From Ifrita kowaldi (Eukaryota > Chordata > Aves > Passeriformes > Cinclosomatidae), in NCBI GenBank assembly GCA_013398055.1, contig VZRS01004409.1:235784-299783 (forward strand): a stretch of 64,000 bases of DNA, written 5' to 3'. Every line of letters begins with the position of its first letter. Within the stretch, counting starts at the first letter, position 1. The notes beneath the pieces are model-generated. The model made no database searches. It was given only the letters and a program-made list of their open reading frames with translations, and was not told the DNA's origin. Shown here piece by piece: positions 57,601-64,000 of the stretch. The translations under genes were made by a program, and so were the position numbers.

Positions 57601-60417
57601 TTGATTTGACAATCAAGTGAAATATGAAATTTTTCTCAGTGCTCCTAGAGCAATGCTGTGCAACATTAAGTTGCACATGCCAAGTCACAGCTCCTCTGTT
57701 ATGGAGAGCCCACCTGCAGTGTAGTTGATCTACTGAGCAGAGAGAGCAGAGCAGGTACAGGTGAAGGGGCCCATCAGAGGTTTCACTATAAAGTGGTTCC
57801 ATAGAGTCAGTGGCTGTTAACAGCCATCAGGCCAAGTAGCAAGAGTAAAATGTAATAACTCAGGTAGAACCCTCCTTAATGACCTGTAACATCCTCACAC
57901 CAAGAACAAGACATCAAGGTACATAACCTGCAAACACAAGTCCAAATCAAAAACACAGTTTGGTTTCAAGCATTCTTCTGGCATTGTTCAAATAAAGAGA
58001 CAGTACTGCTCTATACTTTTAAACCCCTGAGCAATGGCCAAAAACTTAAAATAAAGGTAAAACATGCTTTCTAAATACCAGAAACCATTTGGAGCACTGC
58101 TACTCAAATAATCCATCAATAAAACAGAGCAGTTGGCAAGAAAGCCTTCAAAATATCCCTAAACAACATTTATTTAAAATTAGCAACTTCAGAGCATGAA
58201 GTCTAGTCTAAATTCTAGATAAATCTTTTCTACAAAGAAGGGCTCATGCAAATTCCTCCTTTGAAACATCCTTTTAAAAACCTTGCATGGGATAGGCAGA
58301 TACTCAGGGGACACAGGAGCTTCTCACACGGGATCTCAAGTTGCAGCATTTGGGGTTATTTCATCACCGTTTGTTGACATCTGGGACCATGGTCTGTACA
58401 AGCTGCTGCTTAAAGTTAGGCAAAATTATGTAATCCAGCACCTCAACAAGCAACTGATTCCATGTGCAAAGCATACAACTGTTCAGCAGAAATCAAACCC
58501 AAGGGTTTCATTTCTGTCAACATCTGTCAACAGACTCCATTTCTTATTAAAAAAACCCCAAAATAATCTGCCCAGAAAACAGTGAAACTTGATTTCTTAC
58601 TCTACCAGACTCAAGAAAACCCAGCCCATGTATCTGCACCTGCTCCACAGTACCAGCCCCAGCACAGGATCACTGGGAATCCCTCCACCAGTTTGAGCTG
58701 GGACCTGAAGAAGTGAATTTACAAACAACTTCTGTGAAATTAAGGGATTTATATACAACAAAGTCTTTTTATCACTTAGAATAATTTCCCTGGATTTTTT
58801 ATATTTATTGTTGAGGTTCAGTTTGGATGCCTACACACTGACATCTGAGAGACTTCTGAACATAAAAACAAACTTTCTTGCACTTGAGTCTGACTGCATA
58901 GCAAAAAGAGGAAGCTGTGATCCTCAAGGGCTTCAGGAAGACCTTGATATATAAATGAATACCTCTCTAAGCATCAATTTTTCTACCAGAAATTGGGATA
59001 CTCTTAGCTAATTACTCACTTTGAGGGTTATAAAACTGGTACCTCAGTGTTATCACTAATAATTGTCCAAATTTTAGTGTGCAGTGACTTTAGCATCTAA
59101 AATTAGTTAATCTTAGAACTATGTGAGCTCTTACGTATTCGCCTTTCCTTAGACAATTAAGTGCTTTTGAAAGTATCCTAAGAAAAACTGGCCTTAAATA
59201 GTTATTCCTTACTTTTGCCCTGAAACAAGGCCCTCTTGATGGAGCTCAACATCTCCCATTTCCAGCTCATTTTCCAGCTCAAAATGAGAAGCCAGTCAGG
59301 TCTCTTTCCCAAGAAGCAATGTTTTATTAATAACCACAACAGGCTTGGCTTGGGGAGCCACGGGAGAGGTGTCACCATTTCATCTCCATTTTCTCAGCCA
59401 CAATTCAAAGTGTTTCTGCTTCACATACATTCAAAACTGGCTACCAAGCCATGTAAGAACAAAGCATTGTTTTCTGTTGCTAAAATTATCACAGTTCAGA
59501 GGTAACAGCACATTCCTCCAAAGAAACAGCTGCGGAATTTGCTCTGGTAGAGTCAAGCATCATGCACCAAATAACACTTTCCTTTTAAGGTTAATCTATG
59601 GACATATGATTCTGTTTACATCAGGAAAAAAGATTTCTTCATTCACAAAATAGAATTCTGTCCCCACTGCATAGGTTTATTTGTGCAGGTCTGATGGAAA
59701 GATCAGGGCACAAGAACATAGTGCAAAGCCAGGCACTGCATACACGGGTGTGTACATGAACAACACTTCACATGCTATTGTGCTATAAATCCTTCAGAAT
59801 TGAGAAAAAGGAGGAATGTGACTTGTAAGAGGCAGAACAGCTATGCACACTTGCTTTCCCAGGACTGACATAAGAATTCTTTAACTCTTTGAGTTTGATC
59901 AATTTAAAGTAAGCTATAGACAACAACAGTATAGTTAATTAAACCAACCTGAAACTTTTCAGTTTACTGCCCTGAAACAGGACAAGTTCCGGAACACAAG
60001 TCCTATAAGGAGTTGCTGAGGGAACTGGGGTTGTTAAGCCTGGAGAAAGAGAGGCTCATCACTCTCTGTAACTCCCTGAAAGGATGCTGTAGCCAGGTGG
60101 GGTTGGTCTCTTCTCCCAGGTAATAAACAATAGGATGAGGCTGGCCCAAGGGAGGTTTAAAATAGCTATGAGGAAAACTTTCTTCACTGAAANGGGACGA
60201 GCCGCGGGCTGGACCAGACACAGCGAGACACAAAGCGCTGCGGGCGGGGAGCGAGCGAGCAGGACGGGCCCCCGACCCTGCTCCCCGGCCCGGCTGTGCC
60301 CCGGCCCCGTCGCCCCTTCGTCCCTGCCCTGCCCTGCCCTGCCTTACCCTCGTACTCCAGGCTGGCCCGGGCGCCCAGGGCGAGCAGCGCGGCGAGGCGC
60401 AGCCACCAGCTCCCCAT
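39463..60417 (-). CDS. SRPX: SRPX (sushi repeat-containing protein, X-linked; DRS), complete CDS in ten exons
   Basis: Seen: ten exons on the minus strand (60417-60348, 57413-57354, 50717-50526, 49949-49773, 46672-46546, 44705-44584, 43933-43754, 43334-43201, 41885-41764, 39643-39463) total 1365 bases, giving 454 residues and TAA. Order: signal peptide (about 1-18), short acidic linker, sushi 1 (about 47-106), sushi 2 (109-166), HYR (167-250), sushi 3 (253-309), DUF4174 (about 314-440). The human protein is 464 residues, so this is full length. Family knowledge: SRPX is a secreted extracellular protein first described as DRS, down-regulated by v-Src and linked to tumour suppression. SRPX2 and CCDC80 share DUF4174, a thioredoxin-like fold. 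Exon positions 57413 to 39463 are very secure. Exon 1 rests on a signal-peptide frame, a canonical donor and a phase that joins as Gly to exon 2. It lies in a separate GC-rich contig. Confidence 0.96.
39644..41763 (-). other. SRPX: SRPX intron 9
   Basis: Canonical gtaaag to ctttgcag on the minus strand. No repeat or exon recognised. Confidence 0.75.
41764..41885 (-). CDS. SRPX: SRPX exon 9 (DUF4174)
   Basis: Starts in phase 0, PAQCGLDLRHVTVVELVG, then TFPALIGRIGVKLLPPSLAL and QL plus two bases of Arg. Strong match to the DUF4174 centre of SRPX. The acceptor is acccttgcag. Confidence 0.97.
41886..43200 (-). other. SRPX: SRPX intron 8
   Basis: Nothing recognised apart from splice signals. Confidence 0.75.
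43201..43334 (-). CDS. SRPX: SRPX exon 8 (start of DUF4174)
   Basis: Two bases complete a Pro codon, then MNINVNVRTAAALLDQFYEK, RRLLIISTPTAGNFFYRMQL and GMLQ. Acceptor attctag, donor CTGCAG|gtaaaa. Confidence 0.97.
43335..43753 (-). other. SRPX: SRPX intron 7
   Basis: Short intron, gtgagt to attctag. Nothing else seen. Confidence 0.8.
43754..43933 (-). CDS. SRPX: SRPX exon 7 (sushi 3)
   Basis: Encodes RRCVKLNAPDNGYIKCSG, YGATCEFSCIGGYELQG, then CQYNLGWSGVEPTCA. It has four cysteines and the WSG motif of a sushi (CCP) module. The frame requires the acceptor gctcaaag|TCAGG. The more typical-looking AG four bases further in (tcag|GCGC) would shift the frame. Confidence 0.96.
43934..44583 (-). 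other. SRPX: SRPX intron 6
   Basis: gtaaga to gctcaaag. No element recognised. Confidence 0.75.
44584..44705 (-). CDS. SRPX: SRPX exon 6 (HYR, second half)
   Basis: Encodes VILKGLPPGSHFPEGDHKIQ and YTVYDRAENKGTCKFLVKVR. FPEGDHKIxYTVYDRAxNKGxC is the hallmark of the HYR (hyalin repeat) domain. Acceptor cctgttttag, donor AGAG|gtaaga. Confidence 0.97.
44706..46545 (-). other. SRPX: SRPX intron 5
   Basis: AT-rich with gtaggt donor. Nothing recognised. Confidence 0.75.
46546..46672 (-). CDS. SRPX: SRPX exon 5 (HYR, first half)
   Basis: Encodes TEPPRIQCPSVKEKTAEPNK, LTARVFWDTPEGRDTADGIL and T, ending with two bases of Asp. The frame fixes the donor at GGA|gtaggt. The downstream GT (gtag|gtgaaa) would add an in-frame TAG. 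The exon is CpG-rich compared with the surrounding intron. Confidence 0.96.
46673..49772 (-). other. SRPX: SRPX intron 4
   Basis: gtaagt to tttcaacag. The 12-base motif gtctggtcacaa occurs twice near 48217-48252. Otherwise nothing recognised. Confidence 0.75.
49773..49949 (-). CDS. SRPX: SRPX exon 4 (sushi 2)
   Basis: Encodes KRCPTLSMPTNGGFKCVDGA, FGSRCEYYCSPGYQLKGDR, then CMDNKVWSGRPAACV. A full sushi module with four cysteines and W before the last Cys. Acceptor gcttttccag, donor TTG|gtaagt. Confidence 0.98.
49950..50525 (-). other. SRPX: SRPX intron 3
   Basis: gtaagt to ttttccag, nothing recognised. Confidence 0.8.
50526..50717 (-). CDS. SRPX: SRPX exon 3 (sushi 1)
   Basis: Encodes TPWCSPIKVKHGYANCRTPQ, GTRCDIRCQKGYELHGPQQ, then CQSSKRWSGKVLCK. 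A full sushi module. The last base plus AA of exon 4 gives Gln (CKQKRCP). Acceptor tctgtgccag, donor AAAC|gtaagt. Confidence 0.98.
52257..52364. repeat. Tandem duplication, unit about 50-58 bp, two copies
   Basis: 52257-52306 and 52307-52364 both contain aagcaggccag and gcacccctcaggttaagggt through cttctt. Copy 2 has eight extra bases near its start and one T-to-C change. Confidence 0.9.
55217..55682 (+). mobile_element. Putative solo LTR of an endogenous retrovirus, plus orientation
   Basis: Begins TGATG and ends CATCA (perfect inverted ends). It is flanked by gcat at 55213-55216 and 55683-55686, a possible 4-bp target duplication. An AATAAA at 55605-55610 is placed as in an LTR R region. 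No gag, pol or env remnant is present, so only a solo LTR is left. An alternative boundary pair (55220-55695, TGCCA...TGGCA, flank ttga) also fits, so the edges are uncertain. The family assignment is from memory of avian LTR style. Confidence 0.55.
55841..56365 (-). mobile_element. Solo LTR of an endogenous retrovirus, minus orientation, 6-bp target duplication
   Basis: On the + strand it reads TGTCGTAG...CTTCTCA (TG...CA ends, 525 bp), flanked on both sides by ctggag (55835-55840 and 56366-56371). In minus orientation a TATA-like CATAAAAAGGC (about 56147-56156) is followed about 60 bases later by ATTAAA (56085-56090), the usual U3-R layout. A 6-bp duplication is typical of class II (ERVK-like) avian elements. 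No internal viral genes are present. It lies in SRPX intron 2, in the same orientation as SRPX. Confidence 0.75.
57354..57413 (-). CDS. SRPX: SRPX exon 2 (short acidic linker)
   Basis: 60 bases encoding SGYSLLEDDEDVYARSRYK between the signal peptide and sushi 1. Acceptor tgtgttgtag, donor CAAAG|gtgaat. It joins to exon 3 as Glu-Thr-Pro-Trp-Cys. The SPLEDDE...RYK segment of mammalian SRPX is the counterpart. Confidence 0.95.
57414..60347 (-). other. SRPX: SRPX intron 1 (length unreliable)
   Basis: Mostly AT-rich unique sequence. It ends at its upstream side in half of a plus-oriented CR1 (60002-60192), a single N at 60193, and GC-rich sequence with a (CCCTG)n run just inside the exon 1 donor (about 60321-60341). 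Confidence 0.7.
60002..60192 (+). mobile_element. CR1 LINE fragment, plus orientation, cut by an N
   Basis: Contains ctgagggaactggggttgtt, gcctggagaaagagaggctc and aactttcttcactgaa, mid to late CR1 3' region. It stops at the N at 60193. Its continuation appears at 61147. Confidence 0.88.
60348..60417 (-). CDS. SRPX: SRPX exon 1 (start codon and signal peptide)
   Basis: MGSWWLRLAALLALGARA, then SLEYE and one base of Gly. ATG at 60417-60415 has A at -3 and G at +4 (good initiation context), and no other ATG lies closer in frame. It has a hydrophobic core and ends in Ala-Arg-Ala, a credible signal peptidase site. The donor is GAGG|gtaagg. Its phase fits exon 2. It is shorter than the mammalian leader. 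Confidence 0.88.
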
Positions 60418-60476
60418 GCTGCACACGGCGGCTCTGCGCGGCCCGGGCTGCGCGGCAAAGGGGCAGGAGCAGCAGC

Positions 60477-60496
60477 AGGAGGAGGAGGAGGAGGAG
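60477..60496. repeat. (AGG)n trinucleotide run in the SRPX 5' region
   Basis: About six to seven uninterrupted agg units on the + strand, about 60 bases upstream of the SRPX start codon. It is likely 5' UTR or core promoter. Confidence 0.85.
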
Positions 60497-60784
60497 TGGG
60501 TCGGGGACCTTCCCCAACCGGCTCTCGGGAGCGCCGCCGGAGTCTCCTCCTCCTCCCGCTGCCCCGCCCCGCTCGGGGTCCGCCGGGGTTGCGGTGCCGC
60601 CTGTGCCCCGCGGTGTCCCCGAGGGGCTCCTGCCGCCGCTGCCCTCCGACGTGGCCTCCGGGAATCGCCCGGGGGTGCCCTGGCCCGGAGAGATGTGTGG
60701 GGTCCCCGGGCTTGCTGCGCCGGCCCCTCCTCAGCCAGGGCACCAAACAGGCCAGGTCAGCGTGTCTGTCCAGATGTCTGCTCA

Positions 60785-61145
60785 CAGGATCACACGAGGT
60801 TGGAAAAGACCTCTGAGATCATCGAGTCCAACCTATGACCACCATGTCAACTTATACCCTGGCACTGAGTGCCACGTCCTTAAACATCTTCAGTCTTTCC
60901 TTAAACATCTTCAGAGACGGCAACTTCACTGCCTCACTGGGCAGGCTATTCCAACATTTAATCACCCTTTCTGTGAAAAAAAATGCTTCCTAATGTCCCT
61001 GCCCTGGTGCAACTTAAGACCAGGTCCTCTCATCCTACTGCTTGTTGCCTAGTGGAAGAGACCAACCCTCACTTTGCTACACCCTCCTTTCTGAGAGTTG
61101 TAGAGAGCAATGCGGTCCCCACTGAGCCTCCTTTATTCCAGGCTA
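60785..61145 (-). mobile_element. CR1 LINE 3' part, minus orientation, cut by an N
   Basis: Starts ggatcacacgaggttggaaa and ends tttattccaggcta at the N at 61146. It includes an internal near-tandem copy of ccttaaacatcttcag (60884-60915). Its 5'-ward continuation matches the piece at 61633. Confidence 0.88.
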
Positions 61146-61146
61146 N

Positions 61147-61258
61147 TTTGCCAAAAGCACTGGAACTGGCTGCCAGAGAACTAGTTGAGTCAGTATCCCT
61201 GCAGGTATTTAGATATTTTAGATACCAAGATGTGGCACTCAGACATATGATTTAGTGG
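61147..61258 (+). mobile_element. CR1 LINE fragment, plus orientation, begins at an N
   Basis: actggaactggctgccagag, gttgagtcagtatccctgca and gatgtggcactcagacatat continue the CR1 3' end. It starts immediately after the N at 61146 and looks like the missing part of the copy at 60002-60192. Confidence 0.87.
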
Positions 61259-61631
61259 AGTATTAAAAAGAGAAATTTTGGAAAATCATTTTACAACAAT
61301 CATTTTTTGGGGTATAAGCCCATATCTTCAGCTTCTGTAAACTGACCTAACCCCAAAAAGCACTTTGTGAAAGAACGTGTGTCAGGACACAGGACTGGTA
61401 ACTCATCGCTTTGTCCACCTCAGTGTATTGTTCATGCTGCAAAACTAATGGATAATTTGCCTTCTAATATTCCTGATAAGAACCCTGAAGGGAGATTCTG
61501 AGAAAGTATGACCTCGTGCCACTTCAAAGTTCTGGCAGAGAAAACGGCGCTGAACACGACTCGTGGGGAAAGCAGAGCCCAGTGCTGTCACTTTTATACT
61601 GAAAATCAGTGCAGCGCTCCAGGCCCGGCCC
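61259..61631. other. Unique sequence between CR1 fragments
   Basis: No gene recognised. It becomes GC-rich toward the N at 61632 (gcgctccaggcccggccc), which resembles the edge of the CpG island. Confidence 0.6.
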
Positions 61632-61632
61632 N

Positions 61633-61920
61633 GCCTTCCCAGTTCAGTCCCTCTTCTCTGGACTCACGCCAGTCCCTCAATGTCCTTCCTGAACTGAGGG
61701 CCCAGAACTGGACACAGCACTCGAGGTGTGGCCTCACCAGTGCCCAGTACAGGGGGCAATCACTGCCCTGGCCCTGCTGGCCACACTACTGCTGATCCAG
61801 GCCAGGTGCCATTGGCCTCCTTGGCCACCTGGGCACACCTGGGCTCACGTTCAGCCACTGCTGAGCAGCACCTCCAGGTCCTTTTCCTCCAGGCACCTTT
61901 CCAGCTACTCTGCAACTAGC
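61633..61920 (-). mobile_element. CR1 LINE internal fragment, minus orientation, begins at an N
   Basis: cccagaactggacacagcac, tcgaggtgtggcctcaccag and ccttggccacctgggcacac are standard reverse CR1 sequence lying 5'-ward of the segment seen at 60785-61145. The open frames here are CR1-derived. Confidence 0.88.
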
Positions 61921-62833
61921 CTGTAGTGCAAAGATCACATTTCCAACTTTTGAACACTGCTGGGAAATGGAGAACAGAAAAAAACCTAAAAATACAGCAG
62001 TAATAGCCAATTTCAGCTGCATGGCAAATTTTACAGAATAACAAAAAGAAGAGAACAAAATTAAAAACAAAAAAACAAAACCCACCTCAGAACTATAATG
62101 ACACTGTGTCTTGTGCACACAGAAACAACATGAATTAAATGAACCTAGGTGGCATCTTCTGTAGCCTGCGGGCACTGGCTACTCTTGATACTGGGAGGAA
62201 AAAGAAAGCTCCTTTCACATTTAACCTATCCTTCAAAACAGAGAAAAAGTGCTTGGGAATTCCTCTCATAGTCAAAAAGCTCATATTCAAAAGTTTAAGC
62301 ATGTGTAAGAAGAAAATAACCAGTTTCCACCAATAAGTCTGCAACATCTGGATTTAGTTCCTCCAATGTTTTGCCCCCGAGTTTTGCATTCCATAGTACC
62401 TGAAGCCATATCAAATATGTGCCATATCAAACATGTGAATTTAAAACTTGAGCTCTACTGCAGCAAACTGAAGAGCTTCTAGGAGTATGGCAGGGCTAAG
62501 GTCACTCGAAGACCTCAGAAGTCTGGAAGAAGCACATGAGGGGGCAGAAAAGGCACAAAATGGTCATGATGCTCACATTTTGTGCGTAAAAATACTTGCA
62601 CTCATTTTATGATGGTATTAAAAATAGAAAGCTGGGTTTTTCATTTCATTCTTTACTGTTGAACACTACACCCCAGAGGTCTGCAAAGATCATGTTTAAA
62701 AACCATTTGCTTTGGTGGGATCTCAGTATTTGTTTAAAAACTGCCTGCTTAGTTAGGTGTTTTGTTGCATCTGGTCTGTGAAGCTTAAAAAAAAATATAT
62801 ATATACATTTTGTTTTGTTATAGAAATCCTTCA

Positions 62834-62875
62834 ATCATAGAATGGTTTGGGTTGGAATGGACCTTAAAGCACTGA
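62834..62875 (-). mobile_element. Short CR1 3'-end fragment, minus orientation
   Basis: tcatagaatggtttgggttg and gaatggaccttaaag match the extreme CR1 3' end. Only about 40 bases are recognisable. Confidence 0.75.
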
Positions 62876-63863
62876 AACACAACCATTCAGCAAGAGCTGT
62901 GCTCAACTGAGAAGCAGAGGATATCAAGACAATCATGGCATGTTCCTGAATGCCAAACAAGTTAATAATCCTATATGCAGTTTAGTAGCCCAAATGATTA
63001 ACTTCCAGAGATGTTTAGGGATTTCCCTGCTCATATTTATGGAAATGCACAGGTGTATACAGCACAGATTTGAGTTTCCAAGTACAGCCACAAGCTCCAA
63101 TCCACTGTTGTTCTTCTATTCCTTGCAGGTGTACAGTCTTTCAGGCACAGAAAGTAATCCTATACCAAGAAGATCCCCTCAGGGCTGTACACAGATTAAT
63201 TCAGTGTGTCTCACCATTGATTAAGATGCAAACACTGTGTTTTAACACACAGGTTTTAACTTGCTTCAAGAGAGATGCCTCATACAAGGTCCCATCAAAG
63301 AACAATTCTTTTAAAGTCACAATCAAAGCACAACTGAAATGCAGAACAGAAAACTTCAGATTTATCAAGCTCAAAAGAGGTCAGAGATGCCTGAAGTTTG
63401 CATGCCAGCAGTAGCTTATGCTTTGTGAAATAAAACCACCCAATTACACAGAAATCATGAATCTGATTAGGAAAATGCAGGCATGGGTTCTTTTCCCAAA
63501 AGATAATCTCTTTCCTCCTCCCTTGCCATCTGTGACCCAATGTGACCAGGAAGAAACACTGCAGCTGACACCAAGCAGTGAAGGTGTTTCCAAATAGATT
63601 AATTACATGCTGAGAAAACTATTGCTTTGCATAGAAGGCAGCTAACAAAATAAAACTCATTTCACGTGTTGGCAAATATTGTGCAACAAAAACTCCTGGC
63701 TCAAGGAGTTTCCTTCACTTCAATGGAGTCCCATGTCCAGAAGCAGGTAGCCATGCCCATGCAGTTTACTCTCAGAAAAATCAGCGGTGGGATGGAAACT
63801 GCATGGATATACAAGTTAGTGATAGTCCAGAAAAGCTCTGTAAAATACAACTGAACTCTTCTT

Positions 63864-64000
63864 TGTCGCAGTGAGCTATGACCAGCAGAATCACGGAGAT
63901 CACAAGATTCTCTGGTTTGAAGCCCCTGTACCCCCAAAACCCACGAGGTTACCTAAGCACCCTAGAAGCGGCGAGCCATGCCTTATCATTGGCTTTTGTT
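63864..64000 (-). mobile_element. Possible LTR edge, truncated by the window end
   Basis: The stretch starts TGTCGCAG, close to the TGTCGTAG end of the solo LTR at 55841. It also has an ATTGG (inverted CCAAT) near 63990. These features suggest a second class II LTR in the same orientation. No far end or target duplication can be seen. Confidence 0.3.

Larger units (their letters stand above)
60194..60780 (-). promoter_or_regulatory. CpG-island promoter region of SRPX (spans exon 1)
   Basis: Very GC- and CpG-rich against an AT-rich background. Upstream of the ATG (higher coordinates) there is a GC-box-like ccccgcccc near 60562-60572 and an (AGG)n run at about 60477-60496. No clear TATA box. 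I infer a TATA-less housekeeping-type promoter; the transcription start is not determined. Confidence 0.7.
61921..64000. other. SRPX upstream intergenic sequence
   Basis: No exon or RNA gene recognised. It holds a short CR1 fragment (62834-62875), a (TA)n run near 62797-62806, a doubled 16-mer near 62405-62436, and a possible LTR edge from 63864. The next gene by synteny (RPGR) is not visible. Confidence 0.6.

Noticed and set aside
60003..61052. Long open frames on both strands over the CpG island (260 and 305 codons)
   Set aside because: Stop codons are rare in very GC-rich DNA, and both frames run through an N and into CR1 sequence. The real coding piece is only the 70-base SRPX exon 1.
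1..64000. CRISPR arrays, operons, tRNA or rRNA genes, or a novel multi-gene system
   Set aside because: No spaced direct repeats, cloverleaf structure or clustered unknown genes seen. The DNA is ordinary vertebrate intron-rich sequence.

Overview
The window is vertebrate genomic DNA, almost certainly from a bird. Coding sequence is split into short exons with GT-AG introns, and several truncated CR1 LINE copies carry the typical avian CR1 3' end. Two solo retroviral LTRs are also present. A songbird is my guess from the LTR style; the sequence does not prove it. No prokaryotic, viral or plasmid gene organisation is present.

Two protein genes lie tail to tail. On the + strand, positions 1399-28401 hold the last 12 coding exons of SYTL5 (synaptotagmin-like 5, Slp5), covering the linker, C2A, C2B and stop codon. 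The N-terminal Rab27-binding exons lie left of the window. On the - strand, positions 60417 down to 39463 hold all ten coding exons of SRPX (sushi repeat protein, also called DRS). They run from the signal peptide through sushi-sushi-HYR-sushi to a C-terminal DUF4174 domain, with a predicted length of 454 residues. All exon phases close without a frameshift. SYTL5-SRPX is the same neighbour pair as on human Xp11.4. The genes are not known to work together: one acts in vesicle trafficking inside the cell and the other is secreted.

Layout: 1-28401 is SYTL5 exons and introns. 28402-39462 is the interval between the two stop codons, with the UTRs and two CR1 copies. 39463-60417 is SRPX, with two solo LTRs in intron 2. 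About 60194-60780 is a CpG-rich promoter and first-exon block. 61147-64000 is upstream sequence with CR1 fragments and a possible LTR edge.

The most unusual signals are assembly structure rather than biology. Single Ns at 11014 and 18868 abut near-identical duplicated blocks. The single Ns at 60193, 61146 and 61632 split two CR1 elements in a way that suggests two contigs around SRPX exon 1 are in swapped order. Biological points of note are a GC-AG intron in SYTL5, loss of acidic calcium-binding positions in both C2 domains, 4-nt alternative splice sites in SRPX, and a sense-oriented LTR promoter inside SRPX intron 2. I found no novel gene system.
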